Assembly: GCA_937859895.1 (NCBI GenBank)
Contig: CALMAV010000370.1
Location: 1-15,194 of the forward strand
DNA length: 15,194 nt
Origin: an uncultured Bryobacterales bacterium
GTDB taxonomy: Bacteria > Acidobacteriota > Terriglobia > Bryobacterales > Bryobacteraceae
Reading direction: 5' to 3'
How positions within the stretch are numbered: the stretch's first letter is position 1; each line of letters opens with the position of its first letter. A program made the translations under genes and the position numbers. Positions 1 to 6,017 of the stretch are shown one piece after another. The notes beneath the pieces are model-generated. The model ran no database searches and was not told the origin of the DNA. It saw only the letters and a program-made list of their open reading frames with translations.

Positions 1-1
1 A

Positions 2-673
2 GATGAAGAGGATGAATACCACGTGGAGGCCGCTCTCAACCGCGCCAATGCTGTACTCAGCTTCCTGCAAGCCCCGTATGAACCTCCGCAGGGGGGCGTT
101 GGATTTCCCGGAGGTGGTGGCGGGGGACGCCGTCGGGGTGGTACTTGGGGCGGTCGAGGCGGAGGTGTTGGCTGGCCCGGTGGTGGAGGCGGCTGGCCCG
201 GCGGAGGCGGAATCGGCTTCCCAGGGCGTGGTGGAATTGGCGGTGGCGACCGCTCCCACACGGCCGGTACAGATACAATCGCGGCCGACACTGGCGGCGA
301 TACCATCCCTGTAAGCGACGCTTCAGCTTTGCAGGAGACCTTCGAAAAGCTCCGGCAGCGTTACGCCCTCTACTGCTATTTGCCCGATGGCCAAACGCTC
401 GAAGGGAGGCAATCCATTCGGGTCGCTCTCTCGCCCGAGGCCCAGTTGCTTTACGGTGACGCCCAAGTGCAATCCCGTCGCATTTTCATGAACGGCAACG
501 CCTCCGAGTCCAGCGGCCCCACAACCATCACTCGCGCTCATCCAACTTCGGCCAGTGAACCCGCCACCACCGAGTCGGCACCCGCCACCGCGCAACCACA
601 GCCTCGTGGCCATAGCCGTCCAGTCAACGAAGACTCCGGCGAAAAAGTTAGCACGTTACCCCCGGATAAATAG
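2..673 (+). CDS. VWFA-related acidobacterial-type protein, C-terminal part (5' end outside window)
   Basis: The frame is open from the first bases (reads DEEDEYHVEAALNRANAVLSF), so the N-terminus lies upstream of the window. The segment has an acidic/helical start, then a very glycine-rich stretch encoded at about 101-262 (blocks such as GWPGGGG and GIGFPGRGG), then about 50 residues containing LRQRYALYCYLPDG and a following beta-rich stretch (IRVALSPEAQLLYGDAQV), then a Ser/Thr/Pro/Ala-rich tail. The RQRYALYxYxPDG section resembles the end of the VWFA-related domain common in Acidobacteria, whose members are usually secreted or membrane-anchored; that is family recollection, and the VWA core with its metal site is not in the window. 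The stop is TAG at 671-673. The function is unknown. The Gly-rich part could be a linker or surface-adhesive segment. Confidence 0.65.
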   Translation, partial: DEEDEYHVEAALNRANAVLSFLQAPYEPPQGGVGFPGGGGGGRRRGGTWGGRGGGVGWPGGGGGWPGGGGIGFPGRGGIGGGDRSHTAGTDTIAADTGGDTIPVSDASALQETFEKLRQRYALYCYLPDGQTLEGRQSIRVALSPEAQLLYGDAQVQSRRIFMNGNASESSGPTTITRAHPTSASEPATTESAPATAQPQPRGHSRPVNEDSGEKVSTLPPDK

Positions 674-1268
674 TGCTTGCCGTGTTACGCAGCTTGGTTT
701 CGTTCCATGGGTGGGCGCCATGTTCTATGAGCCCATATTAGTTGGGCCATTCTCTATACCTGCCCTACCCGCAGCCGATGGCGTAGGTGATCCACAGATC
801 TCCTTCCTGATAGAAGGAGACGATGTCAAAGGTATGCACTTTGGCGACACGCTTTGGTGGAAGATCCGTAAACAGTGTGGAGCACCGGACATTGCATTTT
901 TTTTCGATCAGTGGTGTCATCGCGCAGCTTCCAGGGATGGAACCCACCGGTATTTCAGTTGATTTAACGCCACACTAAGCTGCGGCCGCGGCAGCGCTCT
1001 TGGGTACGAAAATCGCGTATCCAATCCACTACGGCGCGTTTCACGACCCTCACTCTACATGGAAGAGCCCAACGCTGTAGAGAGTTTTCTTTCAGCGTGC
1101 CGCGGCTAGGAGTTGTAAGGGGACTGTCAAGCCGGGGGGCGAAGTTGCAATTGTCTGATTAGGCGGTCTTACCTTTAATCAGCCGCTTAGATCCATAACG
1201 AAGTCACTCACAAACTAAGAGTTTGCACCGGCCCAGAAGTCATCTTGCTACTGCTTTCCTCCAAAGCC
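674..1268. other. Long intergenic region with no credible gene
   Basis: About 595 bp separate the VWFA-like gene from qorB. Short open frames cross it on both strands, but none has a recognisable motif or a convincing ribosome binding site, so I call no gene. It holds a run of eight T near 896-903 and three weak inverted repeats: CTCTAC/GTAGAG (1053-1058 with 1077-1082, followed by AGTTTTCT), CTGATTA/TAATCAG (1155-1161 with 1176-1182) and CAAACT-AAG-AGTTTG (1211-1225). The last two lie downstream of qorB on the minus strand and could help end its transcript, but neither has a clear U-tract. The region may be decayed sequence. Confidence 0.5.
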
Positions 1269-2123
1269 TTACTGTAGGAGCGCCGCGGCGATCGATTCCT
1301 GCACCGTCGTAGTAGCACGGCCAATCAGGGCACGTAACTCATGCGAGCTGGTGTCGAGCGCGCCTTCCCGTGCCCCTGCGTCCGCATCTGCGATGGCATT
1401 CGCCAGACCTTCCGGAAGGCCAAACCCGATCAGAGCTCCGGCATACTCCTGCTGCGACAGATTTTTGTAAATAACGGTTTGATTCGCTTGTCGTGCAGCT
1501 TCTGCAGGCAGCTCGGCTAAGGTGTAAGGGTTGTCGCCGCCCAGTTCATAGACTTTGTTCTTATGGCCTTCGCCCGTCAGCACCGCGACGGCTGCTGCGG
1601 CATAGTCCGTGCGCGATGCCGTGGCGAACCGGCCATCTTTGGCCGCCCCAAGAAGAACTCCATGCTTAATTGCCGCCGGCAGGAATGCAGTGTGATTCTC
1701 CGTGTACCATCCATTGCGCAGAAACGTGAATGGCACGCCAGAAGAGCGAATGTAGGCTTCGGTAGCCTGATGTTCTTTCGCCAACAACAGAGGTGAGGTG
1801 TCAGAATTCAAGATGCTGGTATACGCCAGCATCTTTACCCCTGCTGCGCGGGCTGCGTCCGTTACAGCCTTATGCTGCGGTACACGATTGCCTACCTCGC
1901 TCGAAGAGATCAGCAACACCTTTTCCGCACCGGCGAACGCACCGGTCAAGCTGTCCGGGCGGGAGTAGTCCGCTTGACGAACCTGCACGCCGCTGGCGGC
2001 GAAATCCTGGGCCTTCTTGGGGTCACGCACCGCGGCGATGATCTCCGTTGCGGGTACCTTTTCCAATAGCTGCTCGACCACAAGCCTGCCTAGCTGTCCC
2101 GTGGCGCCGGTAATTACAATCAT
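1269..2123 (-). CDS. qorB: NAD(P)H:quinone oxidoreductase, QorB/YtfG type (NmrA-like atypical SDR)
   Basis: The 284-aa product starts MIVITGATGQLG, giving the GxxGxxG nucleotide-binding loop at residues 6-12. It follows E. coli QorB (YtfG, 286 aa as I recall) along its whole length: VRQADY, EKVLLISSSEVG, AYTSIL-DTSPL-LA-EH, LRNGWYTEN, YAAAAVAVL, KVYELGGD and GLPEGLANAIADAD. QorB enzymes reduce quinones with NADPH in the cytoplasm, limiting semiquinone redox cycling. The start is supported by AAGGAGAA on the minus strand, complementary to about 2129-2137, five to eight bases before the ATG. It diverges from an HxlR regulator gene with 94 bp between them, the same arrangement as ytfG/ytfH in E. 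coli, so control by that regulator is likely. The protein looks intact. Confidence 0.93.
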   Translation of the reverse strand: MIVITGATGQLGRLVVEQLLEKVPATEIIAAVRDPKKAQDFAASGVQVRQADYSRPDSLTGAFAGAEKVLLISSSEVGNRVPQHKAVTDAARAAGVKMLAYTSILNSDTSPLLLAKEHQATEAYIRSSGVPFTFLRNGWYTENHTAFLPAAIKHGVLLGAAKDGRFATASRTDYAAAAVAVLTGEGHKNKVYELGGDNPYTLAELPAEAARQANQTVIYKNLSQQEYAGALIGFGLPEGLANAIADADAGAREGALDTSSHELRALIGRATTTVQESIAAALLQ

Positions 2124-2161
2124 GTTCTTCTCCTTTTAGTGAGGATCGTCCCAACCTTTTA

Positions 2162-2211
2162 AGCATATCTCCGTAGCTTACTTTATGTAAGTACGTACAT
2201 CGATGTAAGCT
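2162..2211. promoter_or_regulatory. Candidate shared operator/promoter between qorB and the HxlR regulator
   Basis: Several symmetric elements are stacked in the 94-bp divergent gap. ATGTA-N6-TACAT forms a palindrome at 2185-2200. AGCTTAC (2175-2181) is the exact inverse of GTAAGCT (2205-2211), almost concentric with it. ATGTAAG also occurs as a direct repeat at 2185-2191 and 2203-2209, spaced 18 bp. Reading the minus strand toward qorB, TTACAT (complement of 2185-2190) and TATGCT (complement of 2162-2167) are 17 bp apart and could be -35 and -10 boxes overlapping the palindrome. HxlR dimers bind symmetric or tandem sites in such gaps; binding here is inferred. Confidence 0.5.
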
Positions 2212-2217
2212 TATAAC

Positions 2218-2613
2218 ATGAACGGAACGCAAGCTCCTGCGCGGCGGTCTAGAAAGAAACAAAAGGGCAACATCTATACCGCGGATTGCCCCTCGCGCAG
2301 CGTTCTCGACCATGTCACCTCACGTTGGAATTCGCTGATTTTAGTCATGCTTCTGGAGGGAACGCACCGCTTCAGTGAACTCGCGCACCGCATCGGCGGA
2401 GTAAGTGAGCGCATGCTCGCGCACTCTCTCCATGCGCTCGAAGCGGATGGATTTGTCCTGCGCGTAGTTCACCCAACCAAACCGCCGAAAGTGGAGTACA
2501 GCCTCACCCCGCTCGGTAGCGACCTTGCCACCCACGTTCAGGTACTCACCGCCTGGATAGAGGAGAACGTTTCACGCGTTCTCGACTATCGCAAGGCATC
2601 AGCAAAGAAGTGA
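2218..2613 (+). CDS. HxlR-family redox-type regulator, QorR/YtfH-like
   Basis: The 131-aa product carries the HxlR winged-helix signature: CPSRSVLDHVTSRWNSLILVMLLEG at residues 24-48, then RFSELAHRIGGVSERMLAHSL for the recognition region and a VEYSLTPLG beta wing. HxlR proteins act as DNA-binding dimers. The N-terminal cysteine, here Cys24, is the redox switch in relatives such as QorR and YodB, and it is the only cysteine in this protein. The placement divergent from qorB matches ytfH/ytfG, so it probably represses qorB and itself until a quinone or oxidant modifies Cys24. The ATG at 2218 has no clear Shine-Dalgarno sequence and no alternative start codon before the conserved domain. The gene contains an 11-bp direct repeat, GCGTTCTCGAC, at 2300-2310 and 2576-2586, relevant to the remnant at 4613. 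Confidence 0.88.
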   Translation: MNGTQAPARRSRKKQKGNIYTADCPSRSVLDHVTSRWNSLILVMLLEGTHRFSELAHRIGGVSERMLAHSLHALEADGFVLRVVHPTKPPKVEYSLTPLGSDLATHVQVLTAWIEENVSRVLDYRKASAKK

Positions 2614-2654
2614 GGGAGCAGCTGTGCTGGCAAGAACAAGCGCATAGGGGCACT

Positions 2655-2692
2655 TCGCTAGCGAGTAAGCGGCTGGCGTATCAGCCGCTTAC
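2655..2692. terminator. Perfect hairpin between convergent genes, likely bidirectional terminator
   Basis: GTAAGCGGCTG (2665-2675) pairs perfectly with CAGCCGCTTAC (2682-2692) around a 6-base loop: an 11-bp GC-rich stem between the convergent ends of the HxlR gene (2613) and the Hsp31-like gene (2724). A 10-bp palindrome, TCGCTAGCGA, abuts it at 2655-2664. No long T-tract follows on either strand, so termination strength is uncertain, but position and perfect pairing fit a shared terminator. Confidence 0.55.
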
Positions 2693-2723
2693 GTTTGCAT
2701 AGAGACCACTCTTCTCACTACTT

Positions 2724-3455
2724 TCAGCCCAGGTTCGCGTAGGCCCTTACTGCTCTCTCGGCGGCGCTATGCGCGCTCGCAGGATTGGTACCTGTAATAA
2801 TCCGGCCAGAGGTGATGGAATAATCATCAAACGCCTGCATGGGGGAACTAAACATCGCGCCAACCTTGCTGACTGCTTCAAGCACAGTTGCAACGTTATC
2901 AGACTTTAGCTTGGGCAGGACTTGTAGCACCATTTCCCCTTCAGTCGTAAAGCCCGTCACGGTCTTTCCCTCGATAATCGACTTGCCAGTCTTCCCATCG
3001 AGAACACCTGGCAGAAGCACCGGACCGTGACAGACAGCTCCGACGACGCCACCGTGGTTCCAAACATCTTCAGCTGCTGCCTGAAGCCCTCGAGCACTCG
3101 GGTAGTCGTAAAGAGCGGCGTGCCCGGCAGAGGCAAAGAACAGGCTGTACTCTCCCTTTTTTAGGTCTGAAGCTTTGATTAACTGGGAACTCAGCTTCAC
3201 ATTAAACGGGTGATTGGCATTATCGAAGACAGCCTTGTCGGCCCCGGCCAAGAACGGCGGCGTGAGAGAGACCTGATCTAAGCCGTACGTGCCGGTCTCA
3301 CTCGTAAGGTCCACTTCGAATCCCGCTTCCGTCAGCACTTGGAAGGGATGAAGAGCTTCGGTGAAGAAGAGACCTGTGTTGCTGCCGTCGGGGAAAATAG
3401 CGCCGTGAAAGCTGCTGATGGATATAAGCGCCTTGCGTGGACGAGTTCTAAACAT
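2724..3455 (-). CDS. DJ-1/PfpI superfamily protein, yeast Hsp31-like (putative glutathione-independent glyoxalase)
   Basis: The 243-aa product matches the Hsp31 branch of the DJ-1/PfpI (class I glutamine amidotransferase-like) superfamily. Residues 26-38 read NTGLFFTEALHPF, placing the conserved acidic residue at Glu33. The nucleophile elbow AVCHGP puts Cys142 next to His143. VTGFTTEGE and the C-terminal ITSGRIITGTNPASA are also typical of this branch. Family members convert methylglyoxal to lactate without glutathione and some act as holdases; which applies here is inferred. The start is supported by AAAGGAAGA on the minus strand shortly before the ATG. Two TAGACCAGTC operator-like sites lie about 110-160 bp upstream, and the next gene upstream on the same strand encodes a NemR-like repressor, so electrophile-responsive control is likely. 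No lesion is seen. Confidence 0.85.
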   Translation of the reverse strand: MFRTRPRKALISISSFHGAIFPDGSNTGLFFTEALHPFQVLTEAGFEVDLTSETGTYGLDQVSLTPPFLAGADKAVFDNANHPFNVKLSSQLIKASDLKKGEYSLFFASAGHAALYDYPSARGLQAAAEDVWNHGGVVGAVCHGPVLLPGVLDGKTGKSIIEGKTVTGFTTEGEMVLQVLPKLKSDNVATVLEAVSKVGAMFSSPMQAFDDYSITSGRIITGTNPASAHSAAERAVRAYANLG

Positions 3456-3521
3456 TTGTGTCTTCCTTTTACTTTTGGTGATGGATTTGCTCTGCTTGGA
3501 CCTTGGCTCTAGAAAAGCAAT

Positions 3522-3537
3522 GGCTATCTGTATAGCC
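3522..3537. repeat. Short inverted repeat upstream of the Hsp31-like gene
   Basis: GGCTAT-CTGT-ATAGCC is a perfect 6-bp inverted repeat around four bases. It lies between the Hsp31-like start codon and the TAGAC sites, so it could be a leader hairpin or an extra operator. I have no family match for it. Confidence 0.35.
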
Positions 3538-3563
3538 CTTATTTCACAAACCTGTCCTTTCGC

Positions 3564-3612
3564 AGTAGACCAGTCTACTATCTACAACGTCAGTCTAGAC
3601 CAGTCGTCTACT
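3564..3612. promoter_or_regulatory. Paired TetR/NemR-type operator sites upstream of the Hsp31-like gene
   Basis: Site 1, AGTAGAC-CA-GTCTACT at 3564-3579, is a perfect 16-bp palindrome. Site 2 at 3592-3612 is related: it repeats TAGACCAGTC (3596-3605, versus 3566-3575 in site 1) and ends with GTCTACT (3606-3612, versus 3573-3579). The TAGACCAGTC cores are exactly 30 bp apart, near three helical turns, so two dimers could sit on the same face. TAGAC/GTCTA palindromes are typical of operators for the TetR subgroup that includes NemR and LmrA/YxaF (family recollection). The nearest candidate protein is the TetR regulator encoded at 3803-4429; binding is inferred. Confidence 0.65.
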
Positions 3613-3802
3613 TTGCGCAAGTCGTCGAATTCAGGCAAGGACTTGTTCTGCTGGATTTTAAAAGCGTAGTGACTTGCTGTTTCGGCAACCGGAGTAGCCT
3701 AGCGTTCTGGAGCCCGTCTTCGACTCAATCGCAACTGGAATTGATGTTTGGCTCATCTGATCGAAGCGCAGGCGCTCAGCCGACGTGTGCAGCGTCCGGT
3801 AT

Positions 3803-4429
3803 TCAAAGCGCTTTACCGGAAAGGATCCGTTCGGTCGCCGCATTGGCATTGCTAAACGCTGTGCGGTCATGAGAGATCTTCCACATGACGCTTGCGCCCA
3901 TCCAAAGTTGATACAAAGCGTTCGCAGCTGCTACGGGGCTACCAGCAATGGGGATCGAGCCGTCTGATTTGCCTTCTTCAATAACACGTGAAAGGCGAGC
4001 AATGATTGCTGCGGTGCCGCTCTTTAGCGCAAGGCGCATCTCTTCTGACATATCAGAGACCTCAGCGCCGAGCTTTACTGCAAGGCACTTACCGATCGGA
4101 TCCTCATGCTCCTGGTTCGCTCGGAAGAAGGTCCAGTATGCAACCAGACGATCTCGGGCACTGCGGTCTGCGACTAGCAAGAACTCGTCAATTTGTGACA
4201 AATCTTTTGCAAAGTAGTTTTCCAGCAGCGCCCTTCCAAACACCTCTTTTGAAGAGAAGTAATAGTAAAAGGACCCTTTAGGAATTCCAGCAGCCGCCAA
4301 AATCTCATTAAGACCCACTTGCGAAAAGCCTTTGATTCCCACAATGCGCTGTGCCGTGTCAAGAATGTGCGTTCTGGCTTTTAGATTGCGAGAAGTCGGC
4401 TCATTCGCCGCTTCTTGGTTCGGAACCAC
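3803..4429 (-). CDS. TetR-family regulator, NemR-like electrophile/oxidant sensor
   Basis: A GTG start at 4429 is chosen because GGAGGGAGG lies about six bases before it on the minus strand; it gives 208 aa, close to E. coli NemR (199). An ATG in the same frame at 4513 would add 28 unconserved residues and lacks a good ribosome binding site. The N-terminal helix-turn-helix reads FSQVGLNEILAAAGIPKGSF then YYYFSSKEVFG (about residues 35-65). The ligand domain follows E. coli NemR as I recall it: CLAVKLGAEVSDMSEEMR, then LYQLWMGASVMWKIS. Cys115 aligns with NemR Cys106 and Lys184 with Lys175, the residues linked to sensing hypochlorite and reactive carbonyls. Cys115 is the only cysteine. NemR represses an electrophile-removal operon including gloA; the neighbouring Hsp31-like glyoxalase candidate fits that logic. 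Confidence 0.85.
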   Translation of the reverse strand: MVPNQEAANEPTSRNLKARTHILDTAQRIVGIKGFSQVGLNEILAAAGIPKGSFYYYFSSKEVFGRALLENYFAKDLSQIDEFLLVADRSARDRLVAYWTFFRANQEHEDPIGKCLAVKLGAEVSDMSEEMRLALKSGTAAIIARLSRVIEEGKSDGSIPIAGSPVAAANALYQLWMGASVMWKISHDRTAFSNANAATERILSGKAL

Positions 4430-4612
4430 CCTGAACCTCCCTCCAGTGCCCGGGACCTGTTGCCGCCCGAGTACCTCGTCTGAGCACTTGCAGCGCGGTG
4501 CACCAAATGTCAACTCGTCTGCTACGTTTACTCTCTATATTAGACCGCTCAACTGGTACTTGGGGTTGGAAACGCACTGGAACGAAACTTCTTAAAACGG
4601 CTTTCCGTCCAC

Positions 4613-4660
4613 TGCCCCTCGCGCAGCGTTCTCGACTATCGCAAGGCATCAGTAAACTAG
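4613..4660 (+). pseudogene. Internally deleted remnant of the HxlR (qorR-like) gene
   Basis: Bases 4613-4636 match the HxlR gene at 2287-2310 exactly (24 of 24), and 4626-4652 match its 3' end at 2576-2602 exactly (27 of 27). The two matches overlap on GCGTTCTCGAC, the 11-bp direct repeat inside the intact gene. The remnant therefore reads CPSRSVLD joined in frame to YRKAS, then VN and a TAG at 4658-4660, as expected if recombination across the repeat removed 276 bp (92 codons). Outside 4613-4652 similarity stops. It has no start and is not a working gene. The surrounding 4430-4768 stretch otherwise holds the TetR promoter region, with one TAGACC half-site at 4541-4546 that could allow autoregulation. 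Confidence 0.8.
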
Positions 4661-4768
4661 CACTGGTATCCGCGTAAATCGCTGTTCATCGGCGGCCATT
4701 TATTTCCCCGTCACCAACCGTCAGGTGAGACCAACCGCTCTGGCTGATGCTGGCTGTTACCCTGCGAG

Positions 4769-5557
4769 ATGCCTTATCGGATCGACATCGACAGGTCGCC
4801 TCCAAACGCGCTTGAGGTACTCATAGACTTGGGAGCCCTCGACGTTGAGCCCGTCAACGAAGGAATTGCTGCCATTCTTCCTGATGGTGTAACGCAAGAC
4901 ACCGTCGCTGCTGCCTTGGGCATGCCCATCCTAACCGTGTCGGCTGCAGTAGGGCGGGATGATGGCTCAATATGGCTGCTGAGTACACGAGCCATTCGTG
5001 TCGGCAGTGTTCTGGTTGCCTCACCGGAAGCCGCTCTGCCCACAGCCCTTGTGTTAACCGATTCCGATGCGTTTGGAACTGGACATCATCCAACCACAGC
5101 GTTATGTGTCGAGGCAATGGAAGAGATTCTAGCGGTCGAACGTATTGATAGGGTTCTCGATGTCGGCACCGGATCAGGCATTCTTGCATTGACGGCACTG
5201 ATGATGGGTGTGCCGCAAGCTGTTGGCTTGGATATCGATGTTAATGCATTGAAGGCTGCAGGGGAGAACGCACGCCGGAATAATCTCGCCAACCGGTTGC
5301 AGCTCATCCTAGGCGGCCCGGATGTTGTCGGTGGCAATTGGCCATTGATCGTGGCAAACGTTCTCGCCGCTCCTCTCATCGATATGGCGCCGATTCTTGT
5401 CCCACGCTTGGGAAAGCGCGGCCACCTCATTCTTTCCGGCATCACGTCCTCCCTCGAGCCCGAAGTACAGCAGGCATACCGGCACTTCGGAGTCCGCTTT
5501 ATCGGCTCGAACACACGCGCCGGTTGGACCGTCCTCGTCGCTCAAGCACCCTGGTAA
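4769..5557 (+). CDS. PrmA-like SAM-dependent protein methyltransferase with short N-terminal domain
   Basis: The 262-aa product has the class I methyltransferase core of ribosomal protein L11 methyltransferases: the signature AFGTGHHPTT at residues 101-110, SAM-binding VLDVGTGSG at 129-137, acidic VGLDID at the end of strand 2, and the VANVLAAPL motif at 195-203. PrmA trimethylates L11 in the cytoplasm using an N-terminal substrate-recognition domain. Here only about 100 residues precede the signature, some 30-40 fewer than I recall for E. coli PrmA (293 aa), so the target may differ; other lysine methyltransferases share this core. The ATG at 4769 has only a weak ribosome binding site. The gene stands alone among redox genes with no ribosomal neighbours. 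A 38-bp copy of its 3' end lies at 5875-5912. Confidence 0.75.
   Translation: MPYRIDIDRSPPNALEVLIDLGALDVEPVNEGIAAILPDGVTQDTVAAALGMPILTVSAAVGRDDGSIWLLSTRAIRVGSVLVASPEAALPTALVLTDSDAFGTGHHPTTALCVEAMEEILAVERIDRVLDVGTGSGILALTALMMGVPQAVGLDIDVNALKAAGENARRNNLANRLQLILGGPDVVGGNWPLIVANVLAAPLIDMAPILVPRLGKRGHLILSGITSSLEPEVQQAYRHFGVRFIGSNTRAGWTVLVAQAPW
5516..5553. repeat. 38-bp direct repeat, left copy (3' end of the PrmA-like gene)
   Basis: This is the end of the intact methyltransferase gene, coding for RAGWTVLVAQAP. It matches 5875-5912 at 35 of 38 positions with no gaps. The two copies flank the NTF2-like pseudogene in direct orientation. Confidence 0.85.
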
Positions 5558-5569
5558 AGCAATGCTTGT

Positions 5570-5874
5570 CTACGGCTTGACGTCCATCTCCGTGTGTAAG
5601 TGTGCCATCCACCATCCTTTCTCCTTACTGAACACTGTAGTCGTTAACGTCTTACCCGTCGCGTTTGTTCCGTTGTGTATCGAAGAGTAACTCACTTGGG
5701 CAATCACATACCCTGACACGGGGGGAAAGAACATAGCTCCGCGCGGATCCATATCGAAACGAGAACTTAGTCAGACCTTCCAAATATCTGAGCGTCTCCT
5801 CCCGTGAATGACGCACCCCTGAATCGATATCGACATAGTTCACCAAAGCTCGGCACTCGCTGTAACCCAGGGAG
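5570..5874 (-). pseudogene. Frameshifted, 5'-truncated NTF2/SnoaL-like (DUF4440-type) pseudogene
   Basis: Two minus-strand frames together read as one family-like protein. The upstream frame (about 5874 down to 5762) gives ALVNYVDIDSGVRHSREE and TLRYLEGLTKFSF. The downstream frame (about 5761 to 5570) gives RFDMDPRGAMFFPPVSGYVI, VSYSSIHNGTNATGKTLTTT and VFSKEKGWWMAHLHTEMDVKP before a TAG. The final KGWWMAHLH strand is typical of small NTF2-like domain proteins with a C-terminal W-x-x-x-H sheet. The join needs a single frameshift near 5755-5765; the downstream frame has an in-frame stop just upstream at 5771-5773. The normal N-terminal 40-50 residues are missing, cut off where the repeated PrmA 3' end begins. 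Family assignment is from motif memory. Confidence 0.55.
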
Positions 5875-5912
5875 CGCGCCGTTTGGACCGTCCTCATCGC
5901 TCAAGCATCCTG
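5875..5912. repeat. 38-bp direct repeat, right copy (duplicated PrmA-like gene 3' end)
   Basis: The copy would read RAVWTVLIAQAS in the original frame and lacks the stop codon of the intact gene. It differs at three of 38 positions from 5516-5553, so it has had time to drift. Bases 5913-6017 beyond it hold no gene. Confidence 0.85.
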
Positions 5913-6017
5913 CTGGGGTACCCGCTCGAATCCATGAGATGCGCACGCCTTAGATCACATCACTCCCATGGTGGGACAAGGAGCGTCAGCAAGCTTGATC
6001 TGACAACAAGGTATTTG

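Noticed and set aside
765..947. Minus-strand 60-codon frame ending VHTFDIVSFYQEGDLWITYAIG
   Set aside because: The end looks protein-like and could be a decayed gene, but I cannot place it in any family and it has no start signal; left within the intergenic entry.
555..962. Plus-strand open frame of 135 codons across the end of the VWFA-like gene
   Set aside because: It overlaps the VWFA-like gene by over 100 bp in another frame, has Pro/His-rich noise at its start, and no recognisable domain or ribosome binding site.
3795..3820. TCCGGTA/TACCGGA inverted repeat around the TetR stop codon, with AAAGCGCTTT inside
   Set aside because: It could be a terminator hairpin, but it overlaps the coding end and no T-tract follows; too weak to list.
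3658..3870. Minus-strand frame between the Hsp31-like and TetR genes
   Set aside because: It overlaps the TetR 3' end by 68 bp, has no motif, and the stretch is better explained as spacer plus operator region.
4430..4513. 28-residue N-terminal extension of the TetR protein from ATG 4513
   Set aside because: The extension is not family-like and lacks a ribosome binding site; GTG 4429 has a strong one and gives a normal length.
5652..5897. Minus-strand frame of 81 codons as a gene in its own right
   Set aside because: Its first residues come from the duplicated PrmA 3' end and its last third is out of frame with the NTF2-like pattern; it is part of the pseudogene.
5516..5912. Insertion sequence or integrative element bounded by the 38-bp repeats
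   Set aside because: There is no transposase or integrase, no terminal inverted repeats, and the insert is only about 320 bp; kept as a repeat/pseudogene with the integration idea as a hypothesis.
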